In this document: positions 8,655 through 16,504 of the stretch, in pieces
Position numbering within the stretch: position 1 is the first letter of the stretch
Layout of the letters: the number at the start of each line of letters is the position of its first letter
NCBI GenBank assembly: GCA_964276235.1
Contig: CAXYEK010000002.1
Span: 1 to 64,000 of the forward strand
DNA length: 64,000 bases
Direction: 5' to 3'
Source: SCGC-AAA076-P13 sp964276235
GTDB taxonomy: Bacteria; Pseudomonadota; Gammaproteobacteria; Magnimaribacterales; D2472
Notes under the pieces: generated by a model
The model's database searches: none
The model's input: the letters and a program-made list of their open reading frames with translations, nothing else
Told to the model about the DNA's origin: nothing
Program-made: the position numbers and the translations under genes

Positions 8655-10469
8655 TTAGAAACTAATAGTTCCATTATTAATTTTTTCATAGTTTTCATTA
8701 GATAGCCTTGTGTAACAATCACTTTTTGGCTCTCGAACAAATATCAAATCGTCATTAACTTTATCTAAATGATAAGCCTCATCTCTGAGTTCACCTTTCT
8801 TTAATTTAAATGTTCCGGTGGTTTCAAGCTCTTCAATAACTCTTATGAAAACAGGTCTTGCGTATGCAGGTAGCTTTTCATCAACAAAAGATGAGAAAGC
8901 ATGCCAATCAAATGTATCAGGGTCACAGTTAAAGGCTACCATGCCAGCTCTGCCTTCGCTGTGGGCAACTTGAACTCCATAAACATTAGCCATATTCACT
9001 TGCTCAAATGAGTTAAGTATTTCACCAACCTCATTAGTGGATACATTCTCAGACTTCCATCTAAAAGTATCTCCAACTCTGTCAACAAACTGATAATGTT
9101 GTCTACCCAACGCAAATCCAACATCCATAGTTTTTAAAAGATCTCCAGTATCAAACCAACGATCTCCATCTTCTACTACATCTCTTATTATCTTTTTTTC
9201 ACTTGCTTGTGCATCTGTATAGCCGTTATATATTGCATTTGGACCAATTCTCATAAGAGCTAATCCAGGAGAATGATCATTAACTTCAATATATTTTCCA
9301 TTTTCATCCACTATTAATTTGTCTTCAGCAACGTCATATGCAAAAAGCTTAATATCAATGTTTGTCATTCCTATTGTCTGGTCTTTATTTAAAAGATTCA
9401 TAAACATGCCGTTAGCTTCACTGGCACCGTATATTTCACAAATTCTCTCAACATTGAATCTATTTCTAAAAGTATCCCAGAGGTCAGGCCTCAAACCATT
9501 TCCGACCATCTTAGATATTGGATTATCTTTCTCTTCTTCACATGGCTCTTGAAAGCTTAGATATCTGCATAATTCACCGACATAAACAAATGCAGTGGTA
9601 TTAAATTTTTGCGCTTCTCCCCAAAAAGATGATGCAGAAAATTTACGTTTAATAAAGGTAGATGCGCCAACTTGAATGCAAGCAGAAAGACCAAGAATTA
9701 AGCCGGTTGAATGGTATAAGGGCAGGCAGTTATACATGCAATCTTCGCTTGTAAGTCTATATCCAGCCATAGTAATGTTTGTAGACCCTGCAACAACTTT
9801 TACATTTGGAAACAAAGCAGCCTTAGGCACTCCAGTTGTCCCAGATGTGAATATATAAAAAGCAGTATCACCTGCTATAACTTTATTTGTTTCATCAAGA
9901 TTTTTGGATTTAGATTCATCTAGGTTTTCTTTAATATTTGAAGCCCATTCAGGACAATTATTTGGATTAGTATCTTCAACCCAGAGTAAATCAGATGATT
10001 TAGTAATATTAATTTCATTTAATACACCTTCAAGAGAGTCAGACAACTCATCACCAAAAATACATTTTTTTGAATCAGAAGTGTTTATACAATGAACAAG
10101 AGGAGCTCCTGTGAGACTAGTATTAATTAAGACACCAATTGCTCCTAATTTATTTATTGCTAGAAGAGAGACAACAAAATTAGGCCTATTCTCCATGAAT
10201 AAAACAATTCTATCTCCATGTTCTACACCTTCATTTAAAAGTTTAGTTGCAAGAATATTCGCTGCTTCGTTAGTCTGAGTATATGTCCAAACCTCATCCT
10301 CAAAATATAGAAAATCTTTTTTTCCATATTTTTGTACTGTATCTTGAAAAGAGTGTGAAAGTGATGAGTTTGAATCTAGTTCAGGCCATTTATAACGCAT
10401 CATTGGGATAATATATCTAAGCTCAGATATAACCCTAAAGAATTCTTTAATTGAAGCTAACATAACCAT
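8655..10469 (-). CDS. long-chain/very-long-chain acyl-CoA synthetase (FadD6/FATP-like)
   Basis: This 604-residue AMP-forming ligase activates a fatty or isoprenoid acid to its CoA thioester. The ATP-binding loop is FIFTSGTTGVPKAALF (about residue 210), followed by CLPLYHSTGL, the A5-type EIYGASEANGM and WFDTGDLLKT, and the C-terminal lysine region TGTFKLKKGELRDE. The arrangement and the FWGEAQKFNTT segment are typical of the FATP/ACSVL branch rather than classical FadD. A hydrophobic N-terminus is compatible with membrane association. The gene lies 22 nt downstream of the metallo-hydrolase gene on the same strand. Confidence 0.88.
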   Translation of the reverse strand: MVMLASIKEFFRVISELRYIIPMMRYKWPELDSNSSLSHSFQDTVQKYGKKDFLYFEDEVWTYTQTNEAANILATKLLNEGVEHGDRIVLFMENRPNFVVSLLAINKLGAIGVLINTSLTGAPLVHCINTSDSKKCIFGDELSDSLEGVLNEINITKSSDLLWVEDTNPNNCPEWASNIKENLDESKSKNLDETNKVIAGDTAFYIFTSGTTGVPKAALFPNVKVVAGSTNITMAGYRLTSEDCMYNCLPLYHSTGLILGLSACIQVGASTFIKRKFSASSFWGEAQKFNTTAFVYVGELCRYLSFQEPCEEEKDNPISKMVGNGLRPDLWDTFRNRFNVERICEIYGASEANGMFMNLLNKDQTIGMTNIDIKLFAYDVAEDKLIVDENGKYIEVNDHSPGLALMRIGPNAIYNGYTDAQASEKKIIRDVVEDGDRWFDTGDLLKTMDVGFALGRQHYQFVDRVGDTFRWKSENVSTNEVGEILNSFEQVNMANVYGVQVAHSEGRAGMVAFNCDPDTFDWHAFSSFVDEKLPAYARPVFIRVIEELETTGTFKLKKGELRDEAYHLDKVNDDLIFVREPKSDCYTRLSNENYEKINNGTISF

Positions 10470-10491
10470 ATCCCCCTGATATAGATAAAAT

Positions 10492-11565
10492 TTATTCTAT
10501 AGATGTGACAATAATCTCATCTGAATTTATAGGTAATACTAACATAGTGCCATCATGAGAAGCAGTCCAATTCTCCATGATTTCATCTACCCCTCTATAC
10601 ATAATATCTTCCATTAACTGATTTCTTGGCGCTGGAAGATGATGATAGAAAACTAAGTGTTTTACATTAGCTTCATTCGCAGCTTTGACGACATCAAGAA
10701 TAGGAGTGTGATAGTCAAGAATATCAATAGTAACAATCTCAGCTACAAAATTACCACTATTCTTCGCACCTCTATTAATTAGATCTAAAAGCTCCAATGA
10801 CATAGATTCATGAAATAAAACGTCAACATTTTTAGAATTATTAACCAGATTTTCATCATAAATCGTATCCCCACTGATACTTATAGATCTGCCTTTATAA
10901 TCAATTCTGTATCCTAATGCAGGATCTACAGGGTCATGAGAAACACTATAGGCAGTAATTTTGAGATCTCCATCATCTATTAAAATTGGATTTTCTAAAC
11001 TTACAGTATGAGCCTCAAAACCAACTACATCGAGCGGTGCTAAGATATCTCCATGATGTTCATTTCTAAAAAAATAGTCTTTTGCATAGGCATGTTCTAT
11101 TCCATCTGTAAGCATTTGAACTCCTTCTGGCCCATAAACTTTCTGCTTGGAATCTCTCTGTCCCCCTATCCATGTTGCTATATGAAATTCTGATATATCA
11201 CCAATATGGTCTGAATGAAGATGCGTATAAAATATTCCTTCAACTCTATCCCAAGGCGTATTCCAGTTGTTTAAATTCTGGGCACTCCCATTACCAGTAT
11301 CGAATATAAATATCTGATTACCTGCTTGAACTAAGATACATGCTTCCGCTCTATTGGGATCATTAATAGGAGATCTTGAACCACAAACAACGGCTGTTAA
11401 AGCATCTTCTTCAGGTAAATAAGACACTGGTGTAGCCATATTTGCCATAGCTACTTCTAATATTTTATCTTGAATTGCTGGTTGTCTAATGAGTATTGAG
11501 TAAATAGCAAATAATATAACTACTATTAATACTAGATATTTAATTATTTTTAAGCTTTTATTCAT
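10492..11565 (-). CDS. membrane-anchored metallo-beta-lactamase-fold hydrolase
   Basis: The 357-residue protein has an N-terminal membrane helix (about residues 7-24) and then an MBL domain. The zinc site HLHSDH lies in FYTHLHSDHIGDISEF, further ligands in SISGDTIYDENL and HESMSLE, and VFYHHLPAP near the C-terminus. FDTGNGSAQNL is like that of RNase Z/arylsulfatase-type members. The location, outside the inner membrane, is inferred from the anchor. The substrate is unknown. It is divergent from the LysR gene, which could regulate it. Confidence 0.82.
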   Translation of the reverse strand: MNKSLKIIKYLVLIVVILFAIYSILIRQPAIQDKILEVAMANMATPVSYLPEEDALTAVVCGSRSPINDPNRAEACILVQAGNQIFIFDTGNGSAQNLNNWNTPWDRVEGIFYTHLHSDHIGDISEFHIATWIGGQRDSKQKVYGPEGVQMLTDGIEHAYAKDYFFRNEHHGDILAPLDVVGFEAHTVSLENPILIDDGDLKITAYSVSHDPVDPALGYRIDYKGRSISISGDTIYDENLVNNSKNVDVLFHESMSLELLDLINRGAKNSGNFVAEIVTIDILDYHTPILDVVKAANEANVKHLVFYHHLPAPRNQLMEDIMYRGVDEIMENWTASHDGTMLVLPINSDEIIVTSIE

Positions 11566-11621
11566 TCTTAATAATTTTTTTATAATGAAATATTATACTT
11601 ATAAATTATACTTAAAAATAA

Positions 11622-11651
11622 TCGACATTAGCATACTTGCTGTGCGAAAAT
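11622..11651 (+). promoter_or_regulatory. candidate promoter of the lysR gene in the divergent spacer
   Basis: TCGACA at 11622-11627 (one mismatch to the -35 consensus) is 18 nt from GAAAAT at 11646-11651, which is preceded by TG in the extended -10 position. The -10-like hexamer ends 6 nt before the preferred ATG at 11658, the same geometry as in nadK. The -10 is a weak match. The spacer 11566-11657 must also carry the promoter for the divergent hydrolase gene. Confidence 0.3.
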
Positions 11652-11657
11652 GCCCGA

Positions 11658-12521
11658 ATGGATTGGAGCAACTTAGCATATTTTTTAGCAGTAGCTAAAA
11701 CTGGATCATTGAGTTCTGCAGCAAAAGAGCTTCAAGTAAATCATTCAACTGTTGCAAGACGTCTTGAGAAACTTGAGGCTGATTTAAGCATTAGATTATT
11801 TAAAAGACATAACAAAGGATATCAACTCACTGAACATGGTTTAGCCTTGGAACAAGAAGCTGTGAAAGTTGAAGAGCAAGTTGAAAGAATTCACAGAGTA
11901 TTTAATGAGGAACAAACTTCCTTATCAGGAACATTAACTGTTAGTAAACCAATGAATGGAGGAATAAACCTAGCACCTATTGTTACCAGTTTTCATAAAC
12001 AATATCCGAATATAGATCTGCACTTAATATCCTCTTCGAATCCAGATCTATCATTACATGAAGCAGATGTTGCTATAGCGCTTACTAATAATCCTCCAGA
12101 CGATCTTGTTGCAAAAAAACTTGGTAAATTGCCTGTGTATATATACGGTAGTCAATCTTACTTAAGAGGTCCAAACCATGTCGATATAAAAAACTTAGAT
12201 TGGGTCATATGGGTTGACGATACAAAACGACTAAATATGGAAGAAGAAATAAAGAAAAAAATCAAGTCGCCTAAAATTGTAATTAGAACTAATTCTTACA
12301 ATGAAGCATACGATTACATGTCATCAGGTATGGGAGTAAGCTTAATTTCGCCATTTGGATTACCGAATGATCATAATCTTCAAGCATTCAAGCCTGATGA
12401 ATACAATTTCGATATCAATGCATGGTTACTTTTTCATCCAGACATGAGAACCAATGCTAAAGTTACAGTATTTAAGGAATTCTTTTTAGAGAAGTTCGAA
12501 ACTTTTATAGGACATCTATAA
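11658..12521 (+). CDS. LysR-family transcriptional regulator
   Basis: The 287-residue protein begins MDWSNLAYFLAVAKTGSLSS, the usual LysR N-terminus; the winged helix-turn-helix covers about residues 1-60 (SAAKELQVNHSTVARRLEKLE). The rest is a periplasmic-binding-protein-like effector domain. The frame opens at a TTG at 11637, but ATG 11658 gives the canonical LysR start. The protein lies divergently from the MBL hydrolase and acyl-CoA synthetase genes and just upstream of the putative enoyl reductase, so it may control either. The effector is unknown. Confidence 0.88.
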   Translation: MDWSNLAYFLAVAKTGSLSSAAKELQVNHSTVARRLEKLEADLSIRLFKRHNKGYQLTEHGLALEQEAVKVEEQVERIHRVFNEEQTSLSGTLTVSKPMNGGINLAPIVTSFHKQYPNIDLHLISSSNPDLSLHEADVAIALTNNPPDDLVAKKLGKLPVYIYGSQSYLRGPNHVDIKNLDWVIWVDDTKRLNMEEEIKKKIKSPKIVIRTNSYNEAYDYMSSGMGVSLISPFGLPNDHNLQAFKPDEYNFDINAWLLFHPDMRTNAKVTVFKEFFLEKFETFIGHL

Positions 12522-12557
12522 AAACCCAAATATCATAAATTAATAGGAGATATCTTT

Positions 12558-13733
12558 ATGAATAGTACGAAAAAATTTGATTTTGTTGTGTATGGCGCAA
12601 CTGGATTCACTGGGAAACTGGTTGTAGAGTATCTTGTTTCTAAATATGGAGACGATCAGAACATATCATGGGCTATGGCTGGAAGGAGTATTGAAAAACT
12701 TCAATCAGTTAAAGATGATATTGGTGTAAATGCTGATATTGAATTAATACAAGTTGATAGTAATGATATTTCAAGTATTGATAATTTAATGTCTCAAACA
12801 AGATGTATCTTAACTACCGTTGGTCCATATCAACTATATGGTAATCATATAATTGCTGCTTGTGCATCCTCTGGAACTGATTACGTTGATCTTTGTGGAG
12901 AGCCTGGTTGGATGTATGAAAAAATAAGTCAGCATAAAGAGGAAGCTGAAAAATCAGGTGCAAGAATAGTATTTTCTTGCGGTTTTGATAGTATTCCGTT
13001 TGATTTAGGTGTTCTGTTTGCTCAAAATGAAGTGATTAAAAGATATGGTAAACCTTCGTCCAATATTAGAGGAAGAGTGAGAGTTATGGATGGAGAGTTT
13101 TCAGGAGGAACTGCTGCATCTATGGGTGCAACAATGGCTTCTTTAAAAGAAAAACCAGAGTTATTCGAAGTTTTAATTAATCCATTCTCTTTATGTGAGG
13201 GATATAAAGGTCCTGAGCAAGCGGCTGATAGTAAACCTATATTTGACGAAAAATTAGATACATGGGTAGCTCCATTTTTCATGGCTCCAATAAATACAAA
13301 AAATGTTCATCGATCTAACGCTTTAATGAATCATTCTTATGGAAAAGATTTTTGTTACAACGAAATGTGGGTCTCTGGTCCTGGAGATGAGGGTAAAGCT
13401 GTTGCTGATGCTATGGCTTCTGTTAATCCAATGGGTGGCAAGGATGGTCCAAAACCTGGTGAAGGTCCTTCAAGAGAATCAAGAGAGAATGGCAGTTATG
13501 ATGTTTTATTTTGCGCAGATATTGCTGAACAATCCGTTCATGTATCAGTAAAAGGAGATATGGATCCTGGTTATGGCTCGACATCTAAAATGATTACTGA
13601 AAGTGCAATATGTCTTGTAAAAGAATGTGAAGAACTTGTTGGAGGAATCTATACTCCCGCATCTTCAATGGGCGAAAAGTTAATAAAAAGACTTGAAATG
13701 AGTGCCGGCCTAACTTTTAAAATAGAGAATTGA
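12558..13733 (+). CDS. saccharopine dehydrogenase-like / trans-acting enoyl reductase family protein
   Basis: A 391-residue protein with an N-terminal Rossmann loop, FVVYGATGFTGKLVVEYL (residues 9-26), and the segments TTVGPYQLYGN, YVDLCGEPGW and FSCGFDSIPFDLG, which match the branch including mycobacterial trans-acting enoyl reductases and animal SCCPDH. These work on lipid-linked or acyl substrates; the actual substrate here is unknown. A good ribosome-binding site (AGGAGA) precedes the ATG. The next gene starts within its stop codon (TGATG), so they are coupled. Confidence 0.8.
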   Translation: MNSTKKFDFVVYGATGFTGKLVVEYLVSKYGDDQNISWAMAGRSIEKLQSVKDDIGVNADIELIQVDSNDISSIDNLMSQTRCILTTVGPYQLYGNHIIAACASSGTDYVDLCGEPGWMYEKISQHKEEAEKSGARIVFSCGFDSIPFDLGVLFAQNEVIKRYGKPSSNIRGRVRVMDGEFSGGTAASMGATMASLKEKPELFEVLINPFSLCEGYKGPEQAADSKPIFDEKLDTWVAPFFMAPINTKNVHRSNALMNHSYGKDFCYNEMWVSGPGDEGKAVADAMASVNPMGGKDGPKPGEGPSRESRENGSYDVLFCADIAEQSVHVSVKGDMDPGYGSTSKMITESAICLVKECEELVGGIYTPASSMGEKLIKRLEMSAGLTFKIEN

Positions 13734-14164
13734 TGATTGAAAAGAATATACAAAAATGGCATCAATTAATTAAGGGTGACTTTCCTGGAGGCTATGATGA
13801 GTTATTAGCTGACGATGTCATTTTTTATTCTCCTGTTGTATTCACACCTCAAAAAGGAAAAGATTTAGCTAAGTTATATTTAATGGCAGCAGGAAATACT
13901 TTTGGTGGTGATGAATCTAGTAACGAAGGCGAATTAAAAGATTCAAGTTTCCATTATACAAAAGAAGTTTTGAATGGAAGTCAGGCAATTCTAGAATTTG
14001 AGACTCAGATTGATGGAAAATATATAAATGGAGTCGATATAATAACCTTTAATGACGAAGGCAGGATTTCAGAATTCAAAGTGATGATAAGGCCACTTCA
14101 AGCAGTTAATATTATCCATATGCAAATGCAAAAAATGCTAGAAGAATTTAAAAACCATGAGTGA
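13733..14164 (+). CDS. NTF2/SnoaL-like protein
   Basis: A 143-residue single-domain protein with the cone-shaped NTF2-like pattern: an N-terminal helix (IQKWHQLIKGDFPGGYDEL), then LLADDVIFYSPV, and late strands AILEFETQIDGKYINGVDIITF. These folds serve as small ligand-binding proteins, isomerases or hydratases; nothing in the sequence fixes the reaction. I start at ATG 13733, overlapping the upstream TGA, in preference to the TTG one codon earlier. Coupling to the enoyl-reductase-like gene suggests they act on the same substrate. Confidence 0.7.
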   Translation: MIEKNIQKWHQLIKGDFPGGYDELLADDVIFYSPVVFTPQKGKDLAKLYLMAAGNTFGGDESSNEGELKDSSFHYTKEVLNGSQAILEFETQIDGKYINGVDIITFNDEGRISEFKVMIRPLQAVNIIHMQMQKMLEEFKNHE

Positions 14165-14507
14165 TTATGTAATCTATCATAATCCAAGATGCAGTAAGTC
14201 TAGACAAACTCTAAATATTCTTCAGGAGCATGCCTGTAATTATGAGATTTTCCTTTACTTGGAAATAAAGCTTACTAATTTAATTATTAAAGACTTATTA
14301 AAAAAATTGAACATGAAGCCTAGAGATTTGCTTAGAAAAAGTGAATTAGATTTCAAGAATAATAATCTAGAGAGTGACATTCATTCTGATGAGGATTTGA
14401 TAAATTTTATGATCAGATTCCCTAAAATTATTGAAAGACCAATAGTGATTAAAGAGAATAGGGCAGTTTTGGGCCGACCTCCTGAGAATGTTCTAGAGTT
14501 ACTCTAA
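14157..14507 (+). CDS. arsC: ArsC-family thioredoxin-fold reductase (arsenate reductase-like)
   Basis: The 116-residue protein has the glutaredoxin-linked ArsC signature near the N-terminus, YHNPRCSKSRQTLNILQ, where the cysteine is the arsenate nucleophile, and the conserved ending RPIVIKENRAVLGRPPENVLELL. In true arsenate reductases three arginines are used; R in CSKSR, R in RPIV and R in LGRPP are all present. No arsR or arsenite pump is nearby, so resistance may not be its main role. It overlaps the NTF2 gene by 8 nt and converges with the nucleotidyltransferase gene, overlapping it by 9 nt. Confidence 0.85.
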   Translation: MSDYVIYHNPRCSKSRQTLNILQEHACNYEIFLYLEIKLTNLIIKDLLKKLNMKPRDLLRKSELDFKNNNLESDIHSDEDLINFMIRFPKIIERPIVIKENRAVLGRPPENVLELL

Positions 14508-14891
14508 ATCTCCTTTTTCCCTTAATTCTTTTCTTATTTTTGTTGCACTAATTGAGTGTATTTGTTCATCAAAAATCTCTTCTTCAAAAACATATCCAAC
14601 ACCTCTTCCATAAGAAATATTAACAATATTTGGCACCATCATGATTTCGTATTCAATCCCTCTAGTATATCCATCTTTAGAAAGACCAATTTCGATATTT
14701 TTACAAACAACATCCCAATCAAAAGGATTATCGTCCTGTCCATCTCCTCCAGATGCGCCTGCAACATCTCTTACTTGTATTGCGACCTGCCCAGTTTTCG
14801 CAACACATCTTTTGAATAGCTCTTGATGGCCTTGATGCCATGGTTGCCATCTTCCTAACATTTGGACAGTTGGTTTTTTCCAATCAAACAT
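14499..14891 (-). CDS. cytidylyl/adenylyltransferase-like nucleotidyltransferase
   Basis: A 130-residue protein of the nucleotidyltransferase superfamily. GRWQPWHQGHQELF (about residues 13-26) contains the HxGH nucleotide-binding motif, and HSISATKIRKEL near the C-terminus is the ISxTxIR motif. The family joins a nucleoside monophosphate from ATP or CTP to a phosphate or sulfate group. It is compact, about one domain. It overlaps the APS-kinase-like gene by 8 nt and follows it in one transcript with the methyltransferase. The substrate is unknown; ATP-sulfurylase, NMN-adenylyltransferase and sugar or polyol-phosphate activities are all possible. Confidence 0.8.
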   Translation of the reverse strand: MFDWKKPTVQMLGRWQPWHQGHQELFKRCVAKTGQVAIQVRDVAGASGGDGQDDNPFDWDVVCKNIEIGLSKDGYTRGIEYEIMMVPNIVNISYGRGVGYVFEEEIFDEQIHSISATKIRKELREKGDLE

Positions 14892-15294
14892 TTTTTAATA
14901 GTTCCTGTGCAATTTCATTATGATTTTTATCATTCATTTCAGTTACGTGAAAGTCTACTTTTATAGGCTCTTCAAACATTTTATTAGTATCTTCAAAACG
15001 TCCTTCCTTAATAGTATTCATCCATATAACAATATCAGGATCAAAATTATCTTGAGTATCCTTTGTTGGGCAAACAAAGTCACATATAACTATTCTATTA
15101 TTTTCTTTTTCAAAATCAGCAAAAGTTCTCATTCTCATGCTCTGTCTAATTCTACCTTCTGGAGAAAAATCCCAATCATTTGCCATTTCTCTTACTTTAT
15201 CAGCGTTATACCATGCAGCTTCAAGAAGTGGCTGTAGTCTTTCTGCTAAGTAGGTCTTACCACTGCCTGGAAGGCCCATTATTAGTATTTTCAT
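14884..15294 (-). CDS. APS-kinase-like P-loop kinase
   Basis: A 136-residue protein with a Walker A loop at the N-terminus (MGLPGSGKTYLAERL, residues 6-20) and an APS-kinase-like follow-up YNADKVREMANDWDFSPEGR, then RIVICDFVCPTKDTQ. It is shorter than canonical CysC (about 200 residues) and does not have the usual DGDNVRHGL form, so phosphorylation of adenylylsulfate is not certain. It lies between the methyltransferase (2-nt gap) and the nucleotidyltransferase (8-nt overlap). There are no cysD, cysN or other sulfate-assimilation genes here, which argues for a role in modifying some other metabolite. Confidence 0.75.
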   Translation of the reverse strand: MKILIMGLPGSGKTYLAERLQPLLEAAWYNADKVREMANDWDFSPEGRIRQSMRMRTFADFEKENNRIVICDFVCPTKDTQDNFDPDIVIWMNTIKEGRFEDTNKMFEEPIKVDFHVTEMNDKNHNEIAQELLKNV

Positions 15295-15296
15295 TA

Positions 15297-16265
15297 TTAT
15301 TTAATCTTTTTTATTGCGAAGAGCTCATTTTTAAAATGCATTTTATCCTCTTTAGAGATAGCAAGACGAACTTTTTTTAACAAAGATGGATTTTTTTCAA
15401 CTTCTTGAATATCTTTTTCAGGAATTTGACCAACATATAGAATATTTGCCCATTTAGCATCTAAACCATGACCAAAAAGCTCAGAAACTGTTTGATCAGG
15501 TATTCGCTTAAATTTAAAACTATATGACTTTGGTTTTGAAAAGGTATATCTACTATTTTCACCAACTGGATTATCCTGAAGATAATTAATTATATCTTTT
15601 CCTTTAGTTGGAAAAGGGTCTGAACCTTTCCAAACCTGACGAAGAATTCTTTCAACAGAATCGTCCCCACATGAATGAGTAACTAATAACTTACCAGATT
15701 TATTTAAAAGCCTCATCAAAGGCCCAATAACATTATTAACTTTTACCTTAACACTTGATGCAGCCCTGTATGCCTGAGAGGCAATTATTAAGTCGTAGTT
15801 ATTATCTTCATAGTCGTTATCAAGGAAAGGTTCTATATATCTTTTATGATCCTCTCTATAAATTCTAATTAAACATGGGTTTGAATATGAGGTTCTTGAT
15901 TTTGAATCAATTTCTATACCCCAATATTTTTTGATAAAGCTTCCAAGGTTATTAATTTGTTGATGGAAATCAAAAGAATTATCAGCTTTCAATACCAGGT
16001 TATATTTTTTTATATTTTTATCTTTTAATTTTTTTGAGTTTTCTATATGCCCAAGCTCTGCAAATTTAACATTCGTCATTGTAACCATCATATTAGGATG
16101 TTCTACGAATCTATCTGGCATCTTGTCTAGGGTATTTTTAAGATCTTCATAACTAATTTCTTTACCGGTAATAAGTAATGAGGTGTATGGATGATACTTA
16201 TGAAAACATTTAATTAAGTTTGATTTAATCGTCCCATCACCAGTCCCGGCATCAAGAACTCTCAT
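15297..16265 (-). CDS. class I SAM-dependent methyltransferase (N-terminus frameshifted)
   Basis: The readable frame of 322 residues starts right at the SAM-binding motif RVLDAGTGDGTIKSNL, so a normal N-terminus is missing. Other landmarks are YDLIIASQAYRAASSV (motif post-II) and LNKSGKLLVTHSCGDD. The frame stays open upstream for 32 codons without an ATG, GTG or TTG, and an ATG at 16395 begins a coding frame that would join it if one A were removed from the run at 16325-16330. The full protein would be about 365 residues. It leads the kinase and nucleotidyltransferase genes and is probably in one operon with them. Substrate unknown. Confidence 0.75.
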   Translation of the reverse strand: MRVLDAGTGDGTIKSNLIKCFHKYHPYTSLLITGKEISYEDLKNTLDKMPDRFVEHPNMMVTMTNVKFAELGHIENSKKLKDKNIKKYNLVLKADNSFDFHQQINNLGSFIKKYWGIEIDSKSRTSYSNPCLIRIYREDHKRYIEPFLDNDYEDNNYDLIIASQAYRAASSVKVKVNNVIGPLMRLLNKSGKLLVTHSCGDDSVERILRQVWKGSDPFPTKGKDIINYLQDNPVGENSRYTFSKPKSYSFKFKRIPDQTVSELFGHGLDAKWANILYVGQIPEKDIQEVEKNPSLLKKVRLAISKEDKMHFKNELFAIKKIK

Positions 16266-16395
16266 GAAAGTTTTGTTTTGAGCTAGACTTTTTATGTGGG
16301 GGTATAGCTCATTAGAAATGGCTCTTTTTTCGCCAGTATTTTGAATAAATGATAGAGTACTTTAATCTATCGTCAAAAAATCTTTTTTTCCCCAT
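16266..16395 (-). pseudogene. displaced N-terminal codons of the methyltransferase (1-nt frameshift)
   Basis: On the minus strand an ATG at 16395, preceded by AAGGGGGAATA, opens a frame reading MGKKRFFDDRLKYSIIYS then KYWRKKSHF and stops. The frame continuous with the methyltransferase reads, after the A-run, RAISNELYPHIKSLAQ then NKTF-MRVLDAG. Removing one A from the six at 16325-16330 (T on the plus strand) fuses the two into one protein. The shift could be a real inactivating insertion, programmed slippage or an assembly error in the homopolymer. Confidence 0.65.
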
Positions 16396-16504
16396 TATTC
16401 CCCCTTTTTATTACTATATATTAATTTTTAAATACCTCAATAATGCATTTACGTATAGGTTATTTTGGGATTAAAATACTCTGAGATTACATAGGAGTAT
16501 CTAA

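Noticed and set aside
14556..14826. Plus-strand open frames opposite the nucleotidyltransferase gene
   Set aside because: Their translations are complements of conserved HxGH and ISxTxIR regions and show no family resemblance; they are shadows.
14884..15294. Calling the P-loop protein true adenylylsulfate kinase (cysC)
   Set aside because: It is much shorter than CysC, lacks the DGDNVRHGL form, and no cysD, cysN or cysH gene is near.
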